DNA from: Candidatus Dormiibacterota bacterium
Lineage (GTDB): Bacteria; Chloroflexota; Dormibacteria; Aeolococcales; Aeolococcaceae
Direction: 5' to 3'
DNA length: 10,948 bases
NCBI GenBank assembly: GCA_019236085.1
Contig: JAFAJR010000311.1
Span: 1 to 10,948, forward strand
Both the position numbers and the translations under genes were made by a program. Below, in pieces: positions 1-6,904 of this stretch; the first letter of the stretch is position 1; each line of letters begins with the position of its first letter. The notes below the pieces were generated by a model that saw nothing but the letters and a program-made list of their open reading frames with translations, had not been told where the DNA came from and searched no databases.

Positions 1-1074
1 AGCGAGCCCACAACCGGTTTCACGGTGGGCTGGACTCAGGCGCAGGGTGGCCCCGCCGTGGCGCGCTTCATCCTCTGGGTGCAGCCGGATGGCGGCGCAT
101 GGTCGCAATACGTGACCACCACCAACTTCAGCGCCACCGTCTACGGCTTTCCCGGCCACACCTACGGTTTCTATGTGGAGGCGCTCGGCGTCAACGGATA
201 CGACAGCGGCGGGCCGGCCAGCCCGCAGGCGTCGACGACCGTGAGCCAGAACGCGACGCGTTCGATCACCGCATTCCACAGCCTGTACGCCGTGAATGGT
301 GAGGGCACACTTCAGCCCGCTTCGTCGCCGCCGCTCGACGGGCCGTACTGGCAGTGGGACATCGGCCGTGGCGTGGCCCTGGATGCGAGCGGTGAGGGCG
401 GCGTGGTGCTCGACGGTTTCGGCGGCCTCAACCCCTTCGGCGACGTGACAAGCGTGCAGAGCAACGCGTACTGGCCGGCGTGGGACATCGCCGTGGGTGT
501 CGCCACGAACACCGCAGACCAGGGTTACCTGCTCGATGGCTTCGGTGGCATCCATCCGTTCAGCGAGAACGGTGCGCAGCTACCGCCGGCTGTCGACGTG
601 CAGACCGGATGGTGGAACGGATGGAAGATCGCGCGAGGCCTGGCCCTTTTCTCGGACGGATCCGGCGGTGTGGTGCTGGACGGCTTCGGCGGCGTGCATC
701 CCTTCACCACCGGCAGCGCCGGACAGCCGGCGCGCGTCGCTGTGCAGCCGTACTGGCTCGGCTGGGACATCGCCCGAAGCATCGTGCTGCTCCCTGGCTC
801 GACGAGCACGCGCTTCGGCGGCTACATCCTCGACGGGTTCGGCGGCGTTCACCCGTTCGGCAGCAGCGGTGACGTTCCCGTCGACGTTTCAGGCGGCCCC
901 TACTGGAAGGCCTGGGACATCGCCCGCGGCATCGTGCTGCTGCCGGGTCAGAGCGCTGCGGGCTACATCGCAGACGGATGGGGCGCGATCCACCCATTCG
1001 GCGGCGCTCCGACGGTTCTGAGCTTCGGCACAACGCCGGGCCGCGACCTCACGCACGGCATCGCCATCAGCTGA
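1..1074 (+). CDS. Secreted/surface protein, FN3-like domain plus six-unit propeller-like repeat module (5' partial)
   Basis: The reading frame is open from base 1, so the true start and any signal peptide lie to the left of the window; the GTG at 25 is only the first in-frame start-like codon. Seen: codons 1 to about 80 read as a fibronectin-III-like beta sandwich (GFTVGW near its start, TYGFYVEALGVNGYDSG near its end). After a short linker come six units of about 45 residues with the cores LDGFGG-x-HPF and YWxGWDIARG. The last unit ends RDLTHGIAIS and runs directly into the stop codon. There is no LPXTG motif or C-terminal membrane anchor. The next gene carries the same repeat module, so the two probably act at the same surface. 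Inferred: an extracellular binding or adhesion protein; the missing N-terminus could hold an enzyme domain. The fold and ligand of the repeats are unknown to me. Confidence 0.85.
   Translation, partial: SEPTTGFTVGWTQAQGGPAVARFILWVQPDGGAWSQYVTTTNFSATVYGFPGHTYGFYVEALGVNGYDSGGPASPQASTTVSQNATRSITAFHSLYAVNGEGTLQPASSPPLDGPYWQWDIGRGVALDASGEGGVVLDGFGGLNPFGDVTSVQSNAYWPAWDIAVGVATNTADQGYLLDGFGGIHPFSENGAQLPPAVDVQTGWWNGWKIARGLALFSDGSGGVVLDGFGGVHPFTTGSAGQPARVAVQPYWLGWDIARSIVLLPGSTSTRFGGYILDGFGGVHPFGSSGDVPVDVSGGPYWKAWDIARGIVLLPGQSAAGYIADGWGAIHPFGGAPTVLSFGTTPGRDLTHGIAIS
274..1071 (+). repeat. Six tandem ~45-aa protein repeats (LDGFGG/GWDIARG type), copy 1
   Basis: Six in-frame units can be read, with units 2-6 opening on V/Y-x-L/A-D-G-F/W-G. 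Unit 1 is degenerate (LYAVNGEGTLQP). Units 2-5 carry L-N/H-PF or V/I-HPF followed by a Trp-rich WxxWxIA segment. Unit 6 is shortened (ADGWGAIHPFGG ... GRDLTHGIAIS). The repeated Gly/aromatic pattern and unit count fit a six-bladed beta-propeller, which is an inference. Each unit has its own signature (PFSENGA in unit 3, PFTTG in unit 4, GDVP in unit 5) that reappears at the same rank in the module of the next gene. Confidence 0.8.
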
Positions 1075-1089
1075 CGGCGGCACCGTCGG
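1071..1089 (+). terminator. Possible terminator hairpin overlapping the stop codon
   Basis: GACGG (1073-1077) pairs with CCGTC (1083-1087) around the loop CGGCA. A T-G wobble and an outer C-G pair extend the stem to about 7 bp. It begins inside the stop codon of the first gene. No T-tract follows, so it is not a canonical intrinsic terminator. A second small hairpin (CGACGC / GCGTCG, 1134-1149, loop AGTT) lies further into the 176-bp gap before the next gene. I see no convincing promoter in that gap. Confidence 0.3.
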
Positions 1090-1237
1090 AGGGTTTGGCA
1101 GCGCTGTCTAACAAAGCTGCGGCCCACCCGTGACGACGCAGTTGCGTCGCGATCCGGGGATCGGCGCCGGTTGGATCCTCGGCGTCGCGCCTGCTCCACC
1201 AGGAGCCCGCGCCGGTAGGGATCGACGCGACGAGAAC

Positions 1238-1241
1238 GGAG
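1238..1241 (+). promoter_or_regulatory. Ribosome binding site (GGAG) fixing the GTG start at 1251
   Basis: GGAG lies 9 nt before GTG 1251, the first start in a frame that gives a good signal peptide. The nearby ATG at 1244 is in another frame and does not lead into the protease frame. This supports GTG as the real start. Confidence 0.6.
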
Positions 1242-1250
1242 ACATGCCTG

Positions 1251-4055
1251 GTGGGATCGAGAACCGCAGCGCCTGGTGCGCATCGCACGCTGTTGAGCAT
1301 CGGCGCGGGAGCCGCGTTGGTTGCCGGAGTGCTCACCCTCTCCCCCGGCGCTGCTGCGCGAGCTGACACGCCGTCCGCTGCAAGTACCTCGACTCCGGCG
1401 CACACCGTTTCGCACACCGATCTCAGCGCGCTTGCCATCAACGCGTGCGCCGCCGCCGGCGACTTCATCGACATCGCCGGCCAGGGCCCGCTGTGCCAGG
1501 CTGACCAGTCCTTCGTACTGCGTCTTCGCACCGGCACGCGGGTGACCGTCGCGCCTCCGGACATGGCAAGTGTCCTCGCCTCCGGGTCGAAGTCGGTTCC
1601 ACACTCGTCGGCGCCGCTCATCTCGCAGCAGTGCGTTTCGTCGGGGACGCCTCGCGTCGAGCTGGTCTACGCGCACTTCTCGGACCAGCCTGACAACTTC
1701 TCGTCGCACAGCGCAGACGTCCAGCAGATCTTTCGCGACGTGGACGCCGACTACATCAACTACGACGCGCTGCACTGGTTCGGCCAGGATATGCACCTCA
1801 ACGTCGAATGCGACGGCTCCGGGAACCCTGTGGTCCACGACGTGGGACTGTCAACACCACTCGGCGGCAGCGACTTCTCCACCATCACCAGCGACATGCA
1901 GAGCCAGGGATACGACCAGAGCGACACGCACTACTGGATCTGGACCGATGGCAACCCCGTTGCCGCGTACGGCTACGCTGGCCAGAGCACAGTGCAGGAG
2001 GACGATTCGGCTGGCGCCGGCAACTCCATCAACACTGCGTACGAATACTCGGTCGATTACGGCTACCCCGACGGCAACTACGGCCCGCAGGTGTTCGCCC
2101 ATGAGAACGGCCACGCAATGGGTGCGGTGCAGCTCTCCGCGCCTGACTCGACGGGTGCGTTCCACTGCACCGACGGTCAGGATGTGATGTGCTACGACGA
2201 CGGTGGACCGCGCGGCGCCGATTACACATCGTCTGACTGCGGCGCGGCGCCGAACGGCACCGAGGTCTTCGACTGCAGCCACAACGACTACTTCAACGCG
2301 GCACCGGCCGCCGGCAGCTACCTGGCCACGCACTGGGATCTCGCCAGCCCCAACAACCACTGGTTGTACATCGGGCCTGTGGCCACCTCGACGGCGGTGG
2401 GCTACTCCGCGTCCAGCGGCGTGTACAGCCAGCCGCTCACCGTGGAAGCAGCGGTGTCCGCCGGGGCGCCCGCCGCCCCACCGTCCAGCGGGACCGTCAC
2501 CTTCTACGACAACGGCAGCAGCGTCGGCAGCGCGTCGGTGAACGGCGCCGGCCAGGCGTTTCTCACGCTGACGACACTCGGTGTCGGTTCGCACAGCATC
2601 ACGGCGTCGTTCGCCGGAACGACCCTGGCCGAGCCGAGTAGCTCATCCGGCATCACGTACACGGTGAATCAAGCATCGACGTCGACCGGGCTGGCGAGCT
2701 CGGCCAACCCTGCGGGCAACGGCGTTCCCTTCACGCTGTCGGCGACCGTTCGGCCGCTGGCGCCTGCGACCGCAGCGCCGTCGGGCAGCGTGACGTTCCA
2801 CGCCGGCAACTCATCGCTGGGCAGCGCATCGCTCAGCAACGGCGTGGCCACGCTAAGCACCACGCTCTCCAACGGCACGTACTCACTCTGGGCGTCGTAC
2901 GACGGCAGCAACGACTTCAACACGTCCGACGACTCCGGCTCGCAGATAACTGAAACGGTGCTCAACGCCGCCCAGGTGCAGGTGCAGACATCGGCCGGTG
3001 GTGCGTCAGCCCCCGTGGGCACGGCGCTCACGTTCAGCGCCACCGTCGGCGGATCCTCGGGTAACCCCACCGGCACCGTCACGTTCGAGGATGGGTCCAC
3101 ACCGATCAGCCCGGCCTTCGCCGTGAACGGGGGCACGATCAGCTTCACAACACGTTCGCTCGAGCCGGGGGTGCACACCATCAACGCGGTGTACTCCGGC
3201 GACGGCAGCTACGCGCCGGCCGTGAGCGGCCTCACCGAGACGGTGCAGAGCTGGAAGGGTTTCTACGAGCTCGACGGCTTCGGTGGGCTGCACCAGCTTC
3301 TGAGCACGCAGCTCGCCGACAACGCCTACTGGCCCAACTGGAACATCGCCCGGGGCTTCGCCCTCGACGGCTCCGGCCGCGGCGGCGTGGTGCTGGACGG
3401 CTTCGGTGGTCTGCACCCCTTCGGTGACGTGAGCAGTGCCCAGGGCAGCGGCTACTGGAACGGGTGGGACATCACGGTCGGCCTCGCCGGCAACGGAAAC
3501 CAGGGCTACGTCCTCGACGCGTTCGGCGGCCTGCACCCGTTCAGCGAGAACGGTGCGGCGCTGCCCCCGGCACCTGCTGTCACCACCGGGTACTGGAACG
3601 GATGGCGCATCGCGCGAGGGTTGGCGCTGTTCAGCGACGGCTCGGGTGGCGTTGTGCTCGACGGCTTCGGCGGCGTGCACCCATTCACCACGGGCGTCAG
3701 CGGCAACCCGGCACCCGAGGCCTCCGGGCCGTGGTGGAACGGCTGGGACATCGCCCGCGCCGTGGTGCTGCTGCCGGGCTCGACCTACACGCACTATGGC
3801 GGCTACGTCCTGGACGGCTTCGGCGGGCTGCATCCCTTCGGCAGCGCCGGCGACGTGCCGGCCGAGGTGTCCGGCGGTCCTTACTGGAAGGGCTGGGACA
3901 TCGCCCGCGGCGTGGTGCTGCTGCCCGGCATGACCTCTGTCGGCTACATCCTCGACGGCTGGGGCGGCGTTGACGCTTTCGGCGGCGCCCCACCGGTGTC
4001 GAGCACCGGCTACACGGCGGGCCGCGACCTCGCCAGGGGACTGGTCGTCAGCTGA
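1251..4055 (+). CDS. Secreted metzincin-like metalloprotease with three Ig-like domains and C-terminal propeller-like repeats
   Basis: A 934-residue exported protein. Residues 1-38 are a signal peptide (hydrophobic LLSIGAGAALVAGVL, predicted cut after A36-R37-A38). Residues about 130-370 look like a zinc protease: H284-E285-x-x-H288-x-x-G291 followed by a Met-turn-like VMCY around M313. The classical metzincin third ligand position (11th of the motif) is Q294; D299 or H305 might replace it. Eight Cys in the N-terminal half could form disulfides. Residues about 380-472, 473-570 and 571-665 are three Ig-like repeats, each with a GTVTFYDNG-like strand and a G-x-x-(S/T)-I-x-A strand. Residues 666-934 are six LDGFGG/GWDIARG repeats like those of the upstream gene. 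No wall anchor is seen. Inferred: secreted or loosely surface-bound protease, with the repeats giving binding or display. Protease activity is likely but unproven because of the ligand change. Confidence 0.88.
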   Translation: MGSRTAAPGAHRTLLSIGAGAALVAGVLTLSPGAAARADTPSAASTSTPAHTVSHTDLSALAINACAAAGDFIDIAGQGPLCQADQSFVLRLRTGTRVTVAPPDMASVLASGSKSVPHSSAPLISQQCVSSGTPRVELVYAHFSDQPDNFSSHSADVQQIFRDVDADYINYDALHWFGQDMHLNVECDGSGNPVVHDVGLSTPLGGSDFSTITSDMQSQGYDQSDTHYWIWTDGNPVAAYGYAGQSTVQEDDSAGAGNSINTAYEYSVDYGYPDGNYGPQVFAHENGHAMGAVQLSAPDSTGAFHCTDGQDVMCYDDGGPRGADYTSSDCGAAPNGTEVFDCSHNDYFNAAPAAGSYLATHWDLASPNNHWLYIGPVATSTAVGYSASSGVYSQPLTVEAAVSAGAPAAPPSSGTVTFYDNGSSVGSASVNGAGQAFLTLTTLGVGSHSITASFAGTTLAEPSSSSGITYTVNQASTSTGLASSANPAGNGVPFTLSATVRPLAPATAAPSGSVTFHAGNSSLGSASLSNGVATLSTTLSNGTYSLWASYDGSNDFNTSDDSGSQITETVLNAAQVQVQTSAGGASAPVGTALTFSATVGGSSGNPTGTVTFEDGSTPISPAFAVNGGTISFTTRSLEPGVHTINAVYSGDGSYAPAVSGLTETVQSWKGFYELDGFGGLHQLLSTQLADNAYWPNWNIARGFALDGSGRGGVVLDGFGGLHPFGDVSSAQGSGYWNGWDITVGLAGNGNQGYVLDAFGGLHPFSENGAALPPAPAVTTGYWNGWRIARGLALFSDGSGGVVLDGFGGVHPFTTGVSGNPAPEASGPWWNGWDIARAVVLLPGSTYTHYGGYVLDGFGGLHPFGSAGDVPAEVSGGPYWKGWDIARGVVLLPGMTSVGYILDGWGGVDAFGGAPPVSSTGYTAGRDLARGLVVS
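3246..4052 (+). repeat. Six tandem ~45-aa protein repeats, copy 2
   Basis: These C-terminal 269 codons carry six units from FYELDGFGG to GRDLARGLVVS. Units match those of the first gene in order: PFSENGA in unit 3, PFTTG in unit 4, GSAGDVP in unit 5, and a short final unit. A run of 29 consecutive residues (3609-3695 here, 628-714 in the upstream gene) is identical between the copies. That indicates copying of the whole module rather than separate repeat expansion. Confidence 0.85.
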
Positions 4056-4070
4056 GCTGACCCACCTCGT

Positions 4071-4093
4071 GCCGTCCGGCGGCTCCGGGCGGC
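4071..4093 (+). terminator. Hairpin downstream of the protease gene
   Basis: GCCGTCCGG (4071-4079) pairs with CCGGGCGGC (4085-4093), a 9-bp stem with one T-G wobble and loop CGGCT, starting 15 nt after the protease stop codon. It lacks a T-tract. It lies just upstream of the putative -10 box of the next operon, so it may act as a terminator or as an element within that promoter region. Confidence 0.45.
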
Positions 4094-4099
4094 GCGGGG

Positions 4100-4105
4100 T
4101 ACGAT
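4100..4105 (+). promoter_or_regulatory. Putative -10 box (TACGAT) for a leaderless polysaccharide operon
   Basis: TACGAT fits the TANNNT -10 pattern and ends 6 nt before the GTG at 4112, so transcription would begin at or next to the start codon. No Shine-Dalgarno sequence precedes this GTG and no clear -35 is visible. Two other genes in the window have the same arrangement. Confidence 0.5.
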
Positions 4106-4111
4106 CGGCGC

Positions 4112-4876
4112 GTGAGCCCCGCTGCCGCGGATGCCGCCGGCACAGTTCCGGCCCGTGACCGCACGCTCGTCATCATCCCGGCCCTCAACGAGGAGCAGTC
4201 GCTGCCGGCCGTGCTCGCGGCCCTGCGTTCCGCCGGATGGCACCACGTGCTGGTGGTCGACGACGGATCGCGGGACCGCACCGCGGCTCAGGCGGCGCGG
4301 GGAGGCGCGATGGTGGCACGGCTCCCGTTCAACCTCGGTGTGGGTGGTGCGATGCGCACCGGGTTTCGCTTCGCAGCGCGGCGTGGCTACCAGCGTGCCG
4401 TGCAGTTCGACGCCGACGGCCAGCATCGCGTCGACGACATTCCACGGCTGCTGCAGCGCTTGGATGAAGGCGCCGACATGGCTGTGGGTTCGCGCTTCGC
4501 CGCGGCCGAGCGGACATACCAGCAGGGACGCGTGCGCGCCGGGGCCATGGGCATGTTGCGGGTCACAATCACGCTGCTGTCTGGGCGCCGTTTCAGCGAC
4601 ACCTCGTCAGGCTTTCGGGCGTACTCGGCGTCGCTCATCGACTTCTTCGCTGACGCGTTTCCTCTTGAGTACCTGTCCGACACCGTGGAATCCCTGCTTC
4701 TGGCGTGCTACGCGGGGTTCAGCGTCGTCGAGGTGCCTGTGACGATGCGCGTTCGTGAGGCGGGGCGTCCGTCAACACGGCATGTGCGCTTGGTCTATCA
4801 CTACCTACGCGTCATGCTCGTGCTCGCCAGCATGGCCTCACGCCGCAGCCGGCGATTGGGAAGGGTTGCCGCATGA
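4112..4876 (+). CDS. Family 2 glycosyltransferase, DPM1/polyprenyl-phosphate type
   Basis: A 254-residue GT-A fold enzyme that likely moves a sugar from a nucleotide donor to a polyprenyl phosphate or glycan acceptor at the inner membrane face. Seen: N-terminal IIPALNEEQSLP, VVDDGSRDRT with D50/D51 for nucleotide binding, NLGVGGAMRTGF, the metal-binding D100-A-D102 in FDADGQH, then AVGSRF and SDTSSGFRAY, the pattern of dolichol-phosphate-mannose-synthase-like enzymes. There is no C-terminal membrane domain, so it ends at about the size of the catalytic domain alone. The GTG start is chosen because it follows a TANNNT box at leaderless spacing. Its TGA overlaps the ATG of the next gene by 4 nt, implying translational coupling. 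Donor and acceptor cannot be read from the sequence. Confidence 0.9.
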   Translation: MSPAAADAAGTVPARDRTLVIIPALNEEQSLPAVLAALRSAGWHHVLVVDDGSRDRTAAQAARGGAMVARLPFNLGVGGAMRTGFRFAARRGYQRAVQFDADGQHRVDDIPRLLQRLDEGADMAVGSRFAAAERTYQQGRVRAGAMGMLRVTITLLSGRRFSDTSSGFRAYSASLIDFFADAFPLEYLSDTVESLLLACYAGFSVVEVPVTMRVREAGRPSTRHVRLVYHYLRVMLVLASMASRRSRRLGRVAA

Positions 4877-5280
4877 CATCCCTGCGCGTCCGGCTCATCG
4901 TTCTCGCGGTTGCGCTGCTGTTTCTGCTCTTCATCGCACTGCAGGTGCGCTGGCGGCGGCTCCGCGCACGCTACCTGGTGCTCTGGGCAGCGATCTGCAT
5001 CCTAGTGATCCCCATTGTGATCATCCCCGCCGTGGCCAACGGCATCAGCTCGGCATTGGGCATCTACTACCCGCCGGCGACGCTGTTTCTCATCGCCATC
5101 ATCGTGCTCTTCGCCATCAACTTCCAGTTCTCCCGCGAGATCACGCGGCTGGAAGAGCGCACACGAATCCTCGCCGAGGAGCTCGCGCTGCAGCGCGTGA
5201 CTGAAGACAAGCCCTTCAGCGACCCGGAGGATGTCGCGTCCGAGCCGGCGCGCCCCGCTGCGGTTCGCGGCGGCCGCTGA
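4873..5280 (+). CDS. DUF2304 family small membrane protein
   Basis: A 135-residue protein with three predicted membrane helices (about residues 5-24, 36-60 and 68-87), followed by an amphipathic charged helix with a short coiled-coil look (REITRLEERTRILAEEL, about 90-106) and a polar, disordered tail. Size and layout match DUF2304 proteins, which are commonly encoded beside DPM1-like glycosyltransferases; their exact role is unknown, and a membrane partner of the glycosyltransferase is plausible. A good ribosome site (GGGAAGGG, 4858-4865) precedes the ATG by 7 nt, and the ATG overlaps the preceding stop as ATGA. The 3' end overlaps the next gene by about 50 nt if that gene starts at 5231. Confidence 0.85.
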   Translation: MTSLRVRLIVLAVALLFLLFIALQVRWRRLRARYLVLWAAICILVIPIVIIPAVANGISSALGIYYPPATLFLIAIIVLFAINFQFSREITRLEERTRILAEELALQRVTEDKPFSDPEDVASEPARPAAVRGGR

Positions 5281-6904
5281 GCGGTCTGTGCGCACACTGT
5301 TGCGCGCAGCCCGGGCACGGCGCGCGGCGCCGCCCGTCACGCATGAAGCTCGTTTCCGCATAGCGCCCGACGACCAGTACCGGCAGTGGCTGCGCCACCA
5401 CGCTCCCGGCCCCGCAGAGCTGGACGCGATGTGCCGGCAGAGCGCAGGCTTCGCGGTGCGTCCCACGATCAGCATCGCCGTCCCGGTCTTCGACACACCT
5501 CTCGAGCTGTTGCGACGCATGGCCGAATCCGTGCTCGGCCAGGTGTACGAGCGATGGCAGCTGTGTCTCGCCGACGACGGTTCGAGCGCGGCCCACATCC
5601 CGGATGAGCTGAACCGTCTGTGCGAATCAGACCGCCGTGTGGTCGCCACACGCCGGCCGCACAACGGCGGCATCGCCGCCGCCACCAACAGTGCGCTGGA
5701 GCTCGCCGACGGCGAGTGGATCGCTTTTCTCGACCATGACGACGTTCTGCAGCCGCACGCGCTGTACCGCATGGTTGAAGCGGTGAACAGCCACCCCGGA
5801 GCCGACGTCGTCTACTCCGACGAGGACAAGACGTTGCTCGACGGGCAGCGAGGCCAGGTGCATTTCAAGCACGACTTCGACCCCGACCTCCTCCTTGCCG
5901 GGAACTACGTGTCCCATCTGTCGATGTACCGGCGCGAGCTGCTCCGAGACATCGGCGGTGTGCGCCACGGGTTCGACGGCAGCCAGGACCACGATCTCGC
6001 GCTGCGCGCCACGGAGCGCGCCCGCGGCGTGGTGCACGTCGCCGACGTGCTGTACAGCTGGACGCAGATCCCGGGAAGCGCGGCGCTCGGTGCGCACGAG
6101 AAACCACACGCTTGGGAGGCAGAGGTTCGCGCGGTTGCAGATGCGCTGCAGCGGCGGAGCGCCGATGCAAGCGCGGTTATGGGGCCGTTTCCCGGACTGA
6201 TCACCGTGCGACATTCCGTGCCGGCGGAAACGAGCGTCAGCGTGATCCTGCACGGCGACGGCGGCGATGCGCTGCCGCTGCACAATGCCGGTTGCGATGT
6301 GCAGGAGGTGATCCGTGCTTCTGAGACGGGCAGCAGGCCGACAGCTGCGGCGCTGAATGACGCGGCGCAACAGGTGCAGAGTGACGTCGTCGTGTTTATC
6401 GGCGCAGGTCTGCGGCCTGTGCGGGATGGCTGGCTGCAGCCGCTCGTCGCGCAAGCCCTGCGCGCTGACATCGGCGCGGCGGGTGGACGCGTTGTGAGCG
6501 CCGATGGCGCGCCAGAGCATGAGGGCTATCATCTCGGCGGCGACGCCGTCGCGGAGAGCATCGGTGTGCTCTGGCCGGTGGCGCAGCGAGTGGCAGCGGT
6601 GAGCAGCGACGCGCTGGCAATCCGGCGTGGGCTGTTCCACGAGCATGGTGGCTTCGACACGAGGTACAGGCGCACGCTGCACGATGTCGACCTGTGCCTC
6701 CGCCTCCGAGCAGCCGGACATGCGGTGATCTACACGCCGCAGAGCGAGCTGCGACGCGAGCACCGGACGACGGCCGGTTGGGACGACGCGGATCGCGCCG
6801 TGTTCAACGCCACGTGGCCTGCGCCGGGCGATCCCTACGTCTCTCCCTGGGTTGAGCGTCTCGAGCCCTTCGTCATCCGCGCCGACTCCAGCCCAGATGT
6901 CTGA
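5231..6904 (+). CDS. Two-domain family 2 glycosyltransferase, O-antigen/rhamnan-biosynthesis type; second domain degenerate
   Basis: A 557-residue protein. After a basic N-terminus and the segment YRQWLRHHAPGPAELD, the first GT-A domain (about residues 78-290) has ISIAVPVFDTPLELL, ADDGS with D115/D116, NNGGIAAATNSAL-like helix, the metal site D168-H-D-D171 and VVYSDEDK, typical of surface-glycan transferases. The second half (about 330-530) has the shape of another GT2 domain, ending with H484-D-V-D487-LCLRLRAAGH, but where the metal-binding DxD belongs it reads FIGAGLRP (389-396). So only the first domain looks complete. ATG 5231 abuts GGAGG with no spacer and overlaps the upstream gene by 50 nt; GTG 5288 is an alternative start. 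The stop overlaps the next gene by 8 nt. Inferred: glycan chain extension, sugar unknown. Confidence 0.87.
   Translation: MSRPSRRAPLRFAAAAERSVRTLLRAARARRAAPPVTHEARFRIAPDDQYRQWLRHHAPGPAELDAMCRQSAGFAVRPTISIAVPVFDTPLELLRRMAESVLGQVYERWQLCLADDGSSAAHIPDELNRLCESDRRVVATRRPHNGGIAAATNSALELADGEWIAFLDHDDVLQPHALYRMVEAVNSHPGADVVYSDEDKTLLDGQRGQVHFKHDFDPDLLLAGNYVSHLSMYRRELLRDIGGVRHGFDGSQDHDLALRATERARGVVHVADVLYSWTQIPGSAALGAHEKPHAWEAEVRAVADALQRRSADASAVMGPFPGLITVRHSVPAETSVSVILHGDGGDALPLHNAGCDVQEVIRASETGSRPTAAALNDAAQQVQSDVVVFIGAGLRPVRDGWLQPLVAQALRADIGAAGGRVVSADGAPEHEGYHLGGDAVAESIGVLWPVAQRVAAVSSDALAIRRGLFHEHGGFDTRYRRTLHDVDLCLRLRAAGHAVIYTPQSELRREHRTTAGWDDADRAVFNATWPAPGDPYVSPWVERLEPFVIRADSSPDV

Noticed and set aside
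963..1838. 291-codon minus-strand open frame across the gap between the two surface-protein genes
   Set aside because: It is antisense to both surface-protein genes, rich in Arg, with no family motif or ribosome site.
1851..2594. 247-codon minus-strand open frame
   Set aside because: It is antisense to the protease domain, where HExxH and the Met-turn are in the plus frame.
3006..3833. 275-codon minus-strand open frame with repeats (HAAEAVEH-like)
   Set aside because: The repeats are only the mirror image of the LDGFGG repeats of the plus-strand gene.
274..4052. Repeats as a CRISPR array or mobile element
   Set aside because: They are in-frame protein repeats of about 135 bp with diverged DNA, not identical spaced repeats, and there is no transposase or inverted terminal repeat.
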